Assembly (NCBI GenBank): GCA_964517355.1
Contig: CAZFCK010000208.1
Location: forward strand, 1-8,637
DNA length: 8,637 nucleotides
Direction of reading: 5' to 3'
Source: CAZFCK01 sp964517355
Lineage (GTDB): Bacteria > Desulfobacterota > Desulfovibrionia > Desulfovibrionales > Desulfovibrionaceae
Part shown: in pieces, positions 1-6,287 of the stretch
How positions within the stretch are numbered: position 1 is the first letter of the stretch
Layout of the letters: the number at the start of each line of letters is the position of its first letter
Translations under genes and position numbers: made by a program
Notes under the pieces: generated by a model
Database searches by the model: none
What the model was told of the DNA's origin: nothing
Seen by the model: only the letters and a program-made list of their open reading frames with translations

Positions 1-11
1 TTCTACAGAAA

Positions 12-53
12 GGTTTCCCCCCGAAGGCACTTTCGGAGTAAAGGAAATAACCA
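12..53 (+). repeat. Truncated copy of a structured repeat (copy A)
   Basis: This stretch matches the right end of the element at 837-973. The block GGTTTCCCCCCGAA (12-25) corresponds to GGTTTTCCCCTCGAA (917-931). The tail from 28 to 53 corresponds to 947-973, with 22 bases (32-53 against 952-973) differing at two positions plus one extra C in the other copy. Copy A has 2 bases where the other copy has 15 between these blocks. A short ACT/AGT stem around TTCGG is kept. The left part, if present, lies before the window. The similarity is seen directly; the repeat's function is unknown. Confidence 0.7.
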
Positions 54-211
54 CAATAATTTAATATGTTTTTTTTATGTTGGAAGGCTTGCCCGTATCG
101 TTTTTGGCAACCTGCCCTTCCCGTTACACCAATGAAAACGTTTAGAGATTCTTGCGGATTCACTGGCAATATCCCTGAAAATTGTCTACTTAAATAGCAT
201 TCAATGGTTCG
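54..211. other. AT-rich non-coding leader region
   Basis: No convincing gene is present. An AT-rich tract with a run of eight T (about 57-80) could be bent DNA or an IHF-like site, but I see no specific consensus. A small palindrome AAACGTTT lies at 136-143, about 70 bp upstream of the possible sigma-54 promoter; a related one, GAAACGTTTC, lies at 1001-1010. A regulator-binding role for these is inference. Confidence 0.4.
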
Positions 212-227
212 TGGCAACGCTACCGCA
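212..227 (+). promoter_or_regulatory. Possible sigma-54 promoter upstream of hdeA-like gene
   Basis: TGGCAACGCTACCGCA fits the GG-N10-GC spacing of the -24/-12 sigma-54 promoter (GG at 213-214, GC at 225-226). The -24 half TGGCA is good; the -12 half is CCGCA instead of TTGCA. A transcript starting about 12 nt downstream would have a leader of roughly 40 nt before the ATG at 278. A sigma-54 activator is encoded in the same window. The match is imperfect and could be chance. Confidence 0.35.
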
Positions 228-277
228 CGTCGGCTTATGTCCAGACGACGAACAACAGTATAGCCCAAGGATGAATC

Positions 278-586
278 ATGAAAAAAATCACAATGTTGCT
301 CATCTTGATTCTGGTTTTTGGAGGGTTCCCCACCGTATCTCAGGCGAAAAGCGAAAACTCCGTCGACATGGAGGAGTACACCTGCCGGGATCTAATGAAC
401 GAAAAAGTGGAGGACATCCCGCTTGTCCTCATGTGGGTCGATGGCTACATCAGCTGCGAAACAGGCGACCTGACGCTGGATACGGAATGGATGAAGGAGT
501 TGTCCGAAAGGATTTTCGGCACATGCCAAAACCAGCCAGAGGTGTATCTGATCGACATTGTTCAAAAGCTGGCCGAAGAGGAGTAA
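278..586 (+). CDS. HdeA/HdeB-like secreted acid-stress chaperone homologue
   Basis: The 102-residue product has a clear signal peptide: MKK, a hydrophobic core over residues 5-17, and a likely cleavage after SQA at residue 23. The mature protein of about 79 residues starts its domain with YTCRDLM and has the Trp-x2-Gly-Tyr segment (W53-G56-Y57), GD (63-64) and a late C-x3-P. C36 and C83 are 47 residues apart, close to the disulfide pair of HdeA; C60 is an extra cysteine. HdeA/HdeB proteins are periplasmic chaperones that hold denatured proteins at low pH; many relatives outside enterics have no tested function. AAGGA at 267-271, 6 nt before the ATG, supports this start. The gene stands alone, convergent with the sigma-54 two-component operon. 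Family assignment is fairly good; acid-stress function is inferred. Confidence 0.75.
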   Translation: MKKITMLLILILVFGGFPTVSQAKSENSVDMEEYTCRDLMNEKVEDIPLVLMWVDGYISCETGDLTLDTEWMKELSERIFGTCQNQPEVYLIDIVQKLAEEE

Positions 587-639
587 ACGGGCGCATGCCT
601 TGCAACTGTTTTCGGGGTGATGCTGCGCCGAAGGTAATG

Positions 640-689
640 ATTCACGAGGAATAGCCGGGGACGTACGTCCCCGGCTATTCCTCGTGAAT
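640..689. repeat. Perfect 50-bp palindrome
   Basis: The left arm (640-664, beginning ATTCACGAGG and ending GGGGACGT) is the exact reverse complement of the right arm (665-689), with no spacer and no mismatch. As RNA it would form a very strong hairpin around a small TACG-type loop, 54 nt after the hdeA-like stop codon, so it may end transcription. No T-run follows on either strand, so it is not a standard intrinsic terminator. It may instead be a protein-binding site or the relic of a mobile element. Confidence 0.9.
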
Positions 690-743
690 GGACGCTGCCG
701 CGTACCGATCCATAGCGGCCTTCCCCAACATACTTATGAATTT

Positions 744-803
744 TCCTGAAACAATGAATATTGTTTCAGGAGTGAGCCTTATCCAAAGGCGAAAATTCGC
801 TAG
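744..803 (-). repeat. Three-hairpin dispersed repeat, copy 1
   Basis: Read on the minus strand from CTAG, the element holds three hairpins in a row: a GCGAA/TTCGC stem (791-800), a GCCTT/AAGGC stem with a 5-nt loop (776-790), and a perfect 12-bp stem TCCTGAAACAAT/ATTGTTTCAGGA with a 4-nt loop GAAT (744-771). The same order and sequence recur at 8583-8637 in the opposite orientation. Stems and spacers match almost fully while loops differ, which suggests the fold is what is kept. It lies in the gene-free gap between two convergent transcription units. No T-run follows, so a simple terminator role is doubtful. Confidence 0.85.
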
Positions 804-836
804 AATAATAAATCAAAATGTTCCGGAAAGGGGAGC

Positions 837-973
837 TCGAGGGGAAAAACCTCTTTCAAGAACTTCAGCCCTTGGGCGCGGTCGTATCGCGCCTTAGGGA
901 TGAAGATGGCGGCGCTGGTTTTCCCCTCGAATGATCATATTGTTATCACTCTTCGGAGTTAAGGTAATAACCA
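837..973 (+). repeat. Long near-palindromic element with UUCG-hairpin tail (copy B)
   Basis: Bases 837-851 pair with 917-930 (TCGAGGGGAAAA...TTTTCCCCTCGA, one bulged A). Inside, 863-880 pairs with 888-905 without bulges: CTTCA/TGAAG, CCCT/AGGG and GGCGCG/CGCGCC, separated by single or double mismatches, round a 7-nt loop. The two stems are joined by a symmetric 11/11 internal loop. The tail holds ACTC-TTCG-GAGT (948-959), a UUCG tetraloop hairpin, then TTAAGGTAATAACC. Its right end recurs at 12-53. It could be a small structured RNA, a miniature mobile element or a DNA-level site; the sequence does not decide. Confidence 0.7.
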
Positions 974-1030
974 TGTTTCCAAAAGACTCTTAAGCCGCCG
1001 GAAACGTTTCAGTTTCAATGCGATGACACG

Positions 1031-2401
1031 TTATTCCTCGTCTTCGATGCCCAGGCGTTTGATTTTGCGCCACAGCGAGGCCCTGTCGATGCCCAGGATC
1101 TGGGCGGCGTGGGTTTTGTTGCCTTTGGTGCGCTGCAGGGCGCGTTCGATGTAGCGCTTCTCGTTTTCCTGCAGGCTTACGAGTTCTTCTTCGTTTTCAT
1201 CGCAGGAGCGGCTGAACCATTGATTTTGCGTTTGCAGGTCCACGGGCAGATGCGAGACCTGCAGGGTATCGCCCCCGCACATGACCAGGGCGCTTTCCAC
1301 GATGTTTTCCAGTTCGCGCACGTTGCCCGGGTATTCGTAGCTCAGGAGGATGCGCAGGGCCTCCGGGGAAATGTCCTTGACCGCCTTGTTCATGGCGGTG
1401 GCGTGTTTATGCAGGAAGTGCCTGGCCAGCAATTCGATGTCTTCGCGCCGCTCTTCAAGTGAAGGGGTGCGCACGGTGATGACGTTGAGCCGGTAGTAGA
1501 GGTCGCGCCTGAATTCGCCGTCGGCCACGGCCTGTTGCAGGTCCTTGTTGGTGGCGGCGATGAAGCGCAGGTCAACGTTGATTTCCTTGGTGCCGCCGAG
1601 ACGGATGATGGATTTCTGCTCCAGGGTGCGCAGCAGCTTGGCTTGCATGGCCGGGGGCATGTCGCCGACTTCGTCCAGGAAAAACGTGCCTTCGTGGGCC
1701 TGTTCGAGCAGCCCCTTTTTCATGGTGCCCGCGCCGGTGTAGGCTTCCTTTTCGTGGCCGTAGAGTTCGTTTTCCAAGAGGGTTTCCGAGAATCCGGCGC
1801 AGTTTATGGCCATGAAGCGCTTGTTTGCGCGGTTGCTCATGTGGTGTATGGCCCGGGCCACGAGTTCTTTTCCGGTGCCGGTTTCGCCCATGATGAGCAC
1901 GCTGGAGTCCACGGGCGCGACCTGGGCGATGAGTTCGCGCAAGGCCACGGTTGGGGGCGCCTGCCCCACAATGAGCGGCGCGGCGGAATCGGCCGCCTTG
2001 CTGCGCAGGGCTTGCAGCTCCCGGGACATGGCGCCTTTTTCCAGGGCGTTGCGGATGAGCGCCCGCAGTTCGTCAAGCTTGACCGGCTTGGCCAGATAAT
2101 AATACGCGCCGCGTTCCATGGCTTTCACCGCGGTTTCCACAGTGGCGTAGCCAGTGATCACGATGACCTCGGCCTCGGGCTGGAGCTGTCTGGCGGCTTC
2201 GAGCACTTCCTCGCCGCTGACGCGGCGCATGCGCAGGTCCGTCAGCACGAGGTCGTATTTGTTCTTTCGCAACGCCTCCAGGGCCGTTTCGCCGTCCTCG
2301 ACGCCGTCGGCCCGGTAGCCTTCGCGCTTGAGCACGTGGAGGAGGTTCTCGCGGCTGATCTCCTCGTCTTCCACGACGAGAATGCGTGCGGGGGCGGACA
2401 T
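1031..2401 (-). CDS. Sigma-54-dependent response regulator (NtrC family)
   Basis: The 456-residue protein has the full NtrC layout. The receiver domain (about 5-120) carries acidic residues E11/D12, phosphoacceptor D55, T83 and K105. The AAA+ domain (about 143-370) has Walker A GETGTGKE (172-179), Walker B GTFFLDEVGDM (from 238) and the FRRDLYYRLNV arginine-finger region. A Fis-type helix-turn-helix closes the protein (about 415-456, GNKTHAAQILGIDRASLWRK). Phosphorylated regulators of this class bind upstream enhancers and use ATP to open sigma-54 promoters. The sigma-54-contacting loop reads EAYTGA (219-224) instead of GAFTGA: T and second G are kept, first G is Glu. It starts 6 nt after the kinase stop, so the two are surely co-transcribed. 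The target genes are not shown by the sequence. Confidence 0.95.
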   Translation of the reverse strand: MSAPARILVVEDEEISRENLLHVLKREGYRADGVEDGETALEALRKNKYDLVLTDLRMRRVSGEEVLEAARQLQPEAEVIVITGYATVETAVKAMERGAYYYLAKPVKLDELRALIRNALEKGAMSRELQALRSKAADSAAPLIVGQAPPTVALRELIAQVAPVDSSVLIMGETGTGKELVARAIHHMSNRANKRFMAINCAGFSETLLENELYGHEKEAYTGAGTMKKGLLEQAHEGTFFLDEVGDMPPAMQAKLLRTLEQKSIIRLGGTKEINVDLRFIAATNKDLQQAVADGEFRRDLYYRLNVITVRTPSLEERREDIELLARHFLHKHATAMNKAVKDISPEALRILLSYEYPGNVRELENIVESALVMCGGDTLQVSHLPVDLQTQNQWFSRSCDENEEELVSLQENEKRYIERALQRTKGNKTHAAQILGIDRASLWRKIKRLGIEDEE

Positions 2402-2407
2402 GGCCCG

Positions 2408-3835
2408 CTACTCCGCCGCCCGCGCGGGAAGGCGGATGATGAAGGTCGTTCCGGCGTTTTCTTCGCTGTCCACAGTTATTTTCCCGCCGTGTTTTTCCAC
2501 GATGCCGTAGACGATGGAGAGCCCGAGCCCGGTACCGTCGCCTTCGTCCTTGGTGGTGAAGAATGGATCAAAGATTCTGGCCTTGACGTGTTCGGGAATG
2601 CCGCGCCCGGTGTCGGAAACGCAGATGGACACCTCGTCGCCTTCCTTGCGCGCTTCGATGCTGATGGTTCCCGGATCGGGCTCGATGGCGTGCACGGCGT
2701 TGATGATGAGGTTGAGCAGCGCCTCCTGGAAATGCTGCGTGTCCATGCGCACGCGGATGTCCTCGGGAACGTCCGTGTGGAGCTCGACGTTGCCGGGTAT
2801 CTGGCTGGACACGAGGCGGACCGTCTTTTTGATGATGATGTGCAGCGACTCCAGGGTGAGCGTGAACTCGCGCTCCCTGGAGAATTCCAGCAGTCCCTGC
2901 ACGATTTCCTTGGCGCGTCTGGATTCCCCTTCGATGTTGCCGAGCATCTTGTGCAGAAAATCCGGATCAAGTTCCTTGATTTCCTCCAAAAGAATCTGGC
3001 TGGAGGTGGAAATGTTGTTGAGGGGGTTGTTCAACTGGTGGGCCACGCCCGCGGTGAGCGTGCCGATGGAGGAGAGCTTCTGGGCCTGGAGCAGTTGGGC
3101 CTGGCGCAGTTCCAGCTCGCGCACCATGGCGTTCAGGGCCTTGACGATGGTGTTCATGTCGCTTTGTCCGCTGACTTCGTTCAGCGGCTCGAAGACGCCC
3201 TGGGATATGCGGTGGGTGGCCGTCTGGATGATGGACAGGGTGTTGAGGAGTCGGCCGAACATCATGATCGCGACGATGGCGCCCAGGGCCAGGGCGGCCA
3301 GTACGGAAAAAATGAGCTGCACCTTCAGGGTGTCGATGATGTCCAGGATGCGGTTGCTCTCCGCGCCCATCAGTCCTTCGGCCTGCCGCACCATTTTTTT
3401 GCCGTGCTCCCGGATCTGGGAAATCTGTTTTTCGCTCGGCGGGTTGCCGTTTCCCAGGCTTGTTTCGAAATTATCGAGGCTCTGGCTGTAGGCCTCCAGA
3501 TTCTTCCCCAATCCGCGCATGATGGATTGGAACGCCGCCTTGCGCCTTTTGGCGGTCACGTCGGTTACGAGCAGTTTGGCCTGTTCCAGGTATGTTCTGG
3601 CCTGGGTCAGGTCCTCGGGGTTGCCGTACAGGAGGTAATTCTTTTCAAAGCGCCTGGTTTCGAGCAGCGCGTTGTTCAATTGCTGCACTTCCCCGACCAG
3701 CGCGGTCAGATCCTTGATTTGCACCAGATCGTAAAAGGAAAGCGCGCCCACGATGGTCAGGCTGACGGTGAAGAACAGCATGCCGAGAAAGAAACGCTGG
3801 CGGATGGTCAATTGCAGGGCGAGTTTTCTAGCCAT
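2408..3835 (-). CDS. Membrane sensor histidine kinase
   Basis: Counting from the ATG at 3835 the protein has 475 residues. It has a first membrane helix (about 15-35), a mostly helical periplasmic domain (about 36-171) with an RRFEKNYLLYGN stretch like helical-bundle (HBM/four-helix) sensors, a second helix (about 172-194), a HAMP linker, and a HisKA domain with phospho-acceptor H266 in AHQLNNPLNN. The ATPase domain has the N box (NLIINAVHA, from 375), G1 DTGRGIP (408-414), the F box FDPFF and G2 GTGLGLS (434-440). It should sense an envelope signal and phosphorylate the regulator encoded 6 nt downstream. The residue after the histidine is Gln, not the usual Glu/Asp. An in-frame GTG at 3850 would add five residues; neither start has a strong ribosome-binding site, and ATG was preferred. 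The ligand is unknown. Confidence 0.93.
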   Translation of the reverse strand: MARKLALQLTIRQRFFLGMLFFTVSLTIVGALSFYDLVQIKDLTALVGEVQQLNNALLETRRFEKNYLLYGNPEDLTQARTYLEQAKLLVTDVTAKRRKAAFQSIMRGLGKNLEAYSQSLDNFETSLGNGNPPSEKQISQIREHGKKMVRQAEGLMGAESNRILDIIDTLKVQLIFSVLAALALGAIVAIMMFGRLLNTLSIIQTATHRISQGVFEPLNEVSGQSDMNTIVKALNAMVRELELRQAQLLQAQKLSSIGTLTAGVAHQLNNPLNNISTSSQILLEEIKELDPDFLHKMLGNIEGESRRAKEIVQGLLEFSREREFTLTLESLHIIIKKTVRLVSSQIPGNVELHTDVPEDIRVRMDTQHFQEALLNLIINAVHAIEPDPGTISIEARKEGDEVSICVSDTGRGIPEHVKARIFDPFFTTKDEGDGTGLGLSIVYGIVEKHGGKITVDSEENAGTTFIIRLPARAAE

Positions 3836-4137
3836 GAGGTAATAGCTCACAATGGTGCGCGGATGCCGTCCCGGCCCGGGGGGCGCAGGGTGCTTGCGCG
3901 CCTCGGACGCATTGCGGCGACGAGACGGGTGCGGCGTCCAGCTCCATGCATAAGGTTAACCTTCCTTATATCACTGCTCGCGCCAAAGGCCAAGTGACGA
4001 GGTTCCTGCGGGGGGCTGTCCAAAGGGCGTTGGCGAGGGGCCGCGCGGCGTTTGGGAAGAGGCGCCGGCGCCGGTGCATGCTGGACAGCGCTCCCGGCCT
4101 TGTGCATGGTAACGTTTGAAGGAAGGGTGAGTGCGAT
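3836..4137. promoter_or_regulatory. Divergent intergenic region with palindromes
   Basis: This gap separates the leftward kinase-regulator operon from the rightward membrane protein gene and should carry both promoters. A perfect 12-bp palindrome AAGGTTAACCTT lies at 3952-3963 beside an AT-rich stretch (TATAAGG on the minus strand), a reasonable place for an operator or promoter of the kinase operon. GGCGCCGGCGCC at 4061-4072 is a GC palindrome. No sigma-54 match with correct spacing was found on either strand. No gene is seen here. Confidence 0.4.
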
Positions 4138-4905
4138 ATGGATACCGGCATGTTGATTTATCCCGCGACCATGTTCGTGTTGGCGCTTGTCCTTTTTCTG
4201 GCGCGCATCCTCTTTCCCTCCCTTAAAAATTTTAAAAAGCCGGCGCGATCGTTCGAAGAATTGCAGAAAGAGTACGCGAAATGGGACTTTTACTTCGCGT
4301 TGCTCTATCTCCCGGCTATCGCTCTCTGCGGCGCGGCGGCGCTGTGGCTTCTTGTCAAAGCGAGTGCCTGGCGATACGCTGCCTTCACAGGCGACTGGGT
4401 GCTGACTCCGGGGATCTGGATGTGGGTCCTGCCCGCGATTCCCGCCGCTCTCGGCTGCGCCGGCATCCTGGTCGAAGCCATGGCGCGGCGTCTGCTTGGG
4501 GAGCGCGTGGCGGAATATCAGGGCTATGAAAGCCTCAAGTACGGTCTGGACACAACGCGCCTCACCAAGCCCGCCGTGCTGATCTGCCTGACCCTGTCCG
4601 CGGTCATCGCGTTTTTCCTCATGGACTACTACGTGCTTGTGGACCGGCGGGGCGTCACGGTGGACCGCCTCTTTGCCCTGGGCGAACGGGTCTACGGCTA
4701 TGACGATGTGGTCGGGGTGGAAACCTGGACGCGCCGGTTCGACACGAAAAGCGAAGCGAGAATGCAGGTTTTTTTCAGGGACGGCACCTCCTGGGAGAGC
4801 AGGTGGAGCCCCAGGGACCTGCGCGACGAGGACGTACGCGCGCTGAGCGCGCTCATCGCCATGCGCGCGGGCGTTCCGGTCAGGGAGGTTCCTAAGAGGG
4901 AGTAG
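4138..4905 (+). CDS. Four-helix membrane protein of unknown function
   Basis: I do not recognise this 255-residue protein. Four hydrophobic segments are visible at about 5-27, 51-73, 92-115 and 144-164, with positively charged loops between the first two (KNFKKPAR). The last 90 residues are soluble and read like a small beta-rich domain: LVDRRGVTVDRLFALGERVYGYDDVVGVETW, then MQVFFRDGTSWES. This pattern (a strand after a G-V-T-V, then a Y-x-D-V-x-V-E turn) resembles bacterial PH-like domains attached to membrane anchors, but that is only pattern likeness. GGAAGGG about 10-16 nt upstream may serve for ribosome binding. It is divergent from the kinase operon and 156 nt before the AbrB-type gene, so it may be the first gene of a loose pair. 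Confidence 0.75.
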   Translation: MDTGMLIYPATMFVLALVLFLARILFPSLKNFKKPARSFEELQKEYAKWDFYFALLYLPAIALCGAAALWLLVKASAWRYAAFTGDWVLTPGIWMWVLPAIPAALGCAGILVEAMARRLLGERVAEYQGYESLKYGLDTTRLTKPAVLICLTLSAVIAFFLMDYYVLVDRRGVTVDRLFALGERVYGYDDVVGVETWTRRFDTKSEARMQVFFRDGTSWESRWSPRDLRDEDVRALSALIAMRAGVPVREVPKRE

Positions 4906-5061
4906 CGCCGGCTTTGCACTGCGAGGCTGTCGCTGGTTGGATTTGTAAAAATTGACATGCTGTTGCAGTGGCCCCCCCGGGCCTCCAGGCTCCATTTGTG
5001 CGCCGCACGAGCGGGTGGGGTTGATGAACAAGATACGTGTCGCAAGGAATGTTCGGGTACA

Positions 5062-6165
5062 ATGAGCAGTGCAAAGATCGGCCTTTGGGCCGCCCTGTTT
5101 TTTTTGTCGTTATTGTTGGCCGTGGTTTTCCATTGGGCCGCGGTCCCCGCGGCCGCGATGCTCGGGCCGATGCTTGCCGGCGTGCTCTTCGCCCTGCGCG
5201 GCGCCGAGCTGGCCGTGCCCCATTGGGCGTTCGCGGCCGCCCAGGCCATTCTGGGCTGCCTGGTGGCGGTGAGCGTCACGCCCACCACCTTGGCCGCCCT
5301 GGCGCAGAGCTGGCCGGTGATGCTGCTGGTCATCGTCATGGTCATTGGTTTCGGCGCCCTCACGGGGCTTGGCCTGACGTGGTTCGGAACACTGCCGGGC
5401 ACCACGGCGGCCTGGGGCTCTTCGCCGGGAGGCGCCGCGGCCATGACCGCCATGGCCGCATCCTTTGGCGCTGATATCCGCATGGTCGCTTTCATGCAGT
5501 ATCTGCGCGTCTTTATCGTGGTGATCACCGCTTCGGGGGTTTCGCGTCTCCTGCTCGGACACGCCATCGACGCGCCGGCCACCGGCTGGTCGCCCGACCT
5601 GGACGCGCCACTCGTCTCGTTGATTCAGACGCTGGCCCTGGCCGCTGGGGGCGTCATCCTTGGCCGCGTGTTGCGCATTCCCGCCGGGGCCGTGCTGCTG
5701 CCCATGCTGGCCGGGGTCGCGCTCAACACCACGGGCCTGATGACCATCACCCTGCCGCCCGTGGTGCTCTGGTGCTCATACGCCTGCCTGGGCTGGTACA
5801 TAGGCCTGCGCTTCACTCCGGAAACCGTGCGCTACGCCTTGCGCGCCGTGCCGCAACTGTTGCTCTCCGTGGGGGCGCTCATGGCCCTGAGCGGCGCTGC
5901 CGCGTGGATGCTGCACGCCTGGGCCGGGGTGGACGCCCTGAGCGCCTATCTCGCCACAAGCCCGGGAGGGCTGGATTCCGTGGTGGTCATCGCCGTCGGG
6001 AGCGGCTGCGACGTGCCGTTCATTCTGTCTCTGCAGACCCTGCGCCTGTTTGCCGTGATCCTCCTCTGGCCGTTTGTGGCCAGGTTGATCTGCCGGATGG
6101 GGGGGAGCAGCCCCCGGCCCTCCGGGGGAGGGCGCCGCATGATCGCCCGCCGGCTCTGCCGTTGA
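5062..6165 (+). CDS. AbrB-family duplicated membrane protein
   Basis: The 367-residue protein is almost wholly hydrophobic, with about ten or eleven membrane segments. It shows the internal duplication of the Gram-negative AbrB family (PF05145; unrelated to the Bacillus AbrB DNA-binding protein). A PMLAG segment occurs near 36-40 and again in the second half, and an S-P-G-G motif occurs at 121-124 (GSSPGGAAAMTAMAASFGAD) and 300-303 (TSPGGLDSVVVIAVGSGCD), each followed by an LR-F membrane helix. E. coli AbrB affects aidB expression; other members are annotated, without firm proof, as ammonia monooxygenase-like or transport proteins. Function here is unknown, perhaps transport. The ATG follows AAGGA at 5044-5048, a rather long spacing; a longer frame from 4957 would add a non-membrane-like N-terminus and was rejected. 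The C-terminal tail is low-complexity, coded by hairpin DNA. Confidence 0.88.
   Translation: MSSAKIGLWAALFFLSLLLAVVFHWAAVPAAAMLGPMLAGVLFALRGAELAVPHWAFAAAQAILGCLVAVSVTPTTLAALAQSWPVMLLVIVMVIGFGALTGLGLTWFGTLPGTTAAWGSSPGGAAAMTAMAASFGADIRMVAFMQYLRVFIVVITASGVSRLLLGHAIDAPATGWSPDLDAPLVSLIQTLALAAGGVILGRVLRIPAGAVLLPMLAGVALNTTGLMTITLPPVVLWCSYACLGWYIGLRFTPETVRYALRAVPQLLLSVGALMALSGAAAWMLHAWAGVDALSAYLATSPGGLDSVVVIAVGSGCDVPFILSLQTLRLFAVILLWPFVARLICRMGGSSPRPSGGGRRMIARRLCR
6101..6132 (+). repeat. G/C-run hairpins inside the 3' end of the AbrB-type gene
   Basis: Two hairpins stand side by side: GGGGG-AGCAG-CCCCC (6101-6115) and CCCTCC-GGG-GGAGGG (6118-6132). They encode the low-complexity tail GGSSPRPSGGGRR just before the stop. 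They resemble in style the tandem hairpins at 8485-8528, so an intergenic repeat may have been read into the gene. Confidence 0.5.
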
Positions 6166-6205
6166 GAGCTGCCGGATCGGGCCGCCCCGGCCGCATGGTT
6201 CGAAA

Positions 6206-6279
6206 GCCGCAGGAGGCCGGGACATGGTCCGGACTGCGGCCTGTGCGTTGGCGTACCGGTCTTCTGCACCTGCAGAAGA
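6206..6279. terminator. Hairpins between convergent genes
   Basis: GCCGCAG (6206-6212) pairs with CTGCGGC (6234-6240), with an inner CCGG/CCGG stem. A separate perfect inverted repeat TCTTCTGCA-CC-TGCAGAAGA spans 6260-6279. Both lie in the 122-nt gap where the AbrB-type gene and the transposase homologue converge, so they may help stop transcription from both sides. Neither is followed by a T-run, and the second, with a 2-nt spacer, could also be a protein-binding site. Confidence 0.35.
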
Positions 6280-6287
6280 AGGGGCGA

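Noticed and set aside
211..654. A 147-codon frame overlapping the hdeA-like gene
   Set aside because: It has no start supported by a ribosome site and no family; the overlapping frame has a signal peptide and conserved family motifs.
688..897. A 69-codon frame in the repeat-rich gap
   Set aside because: It runs through three inverted repeats that explain the sequence better, and its product is not protein-like.
947..973. Tail of copy B as an integron attC-like site (GTTAAGG)
   Set aside because: The core does not fit GTTRRRY, there is no matching RYYYAAC partner and no integrase or cassette layout.
1535..3997. An 820-codon plus-strand open frame opposite the kinase and regulator genes
   Set aside because: It mirrors two well-supported genes with complete domain motifs on the minus strand; it reads as a Gly/His/Asp/Val-rich shadow typical of GC-rich antisense frames.
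4952..4977. TTGACA (4952-4957), also readable as a sigma-54-like element ending TTGCA
   Set aside because: No acceptable -10 hexamer lies 16-18 nt downstream, and the -24 GG needed for sigma-54 is TG.
3847..5031. A 394-codon minus-strand open frame
   Set aside because: It runs across the divergent promoter gap and opposite the membrane protein gene, has no recognisable domain and is full of His, Arg, Gln and Pro.
4698..5582. A 294-codon minus-strand open frame
   Set aside because: It lies opposite two membrane protein genes and shows Ala/Thr/Arg-rich shadow composition.
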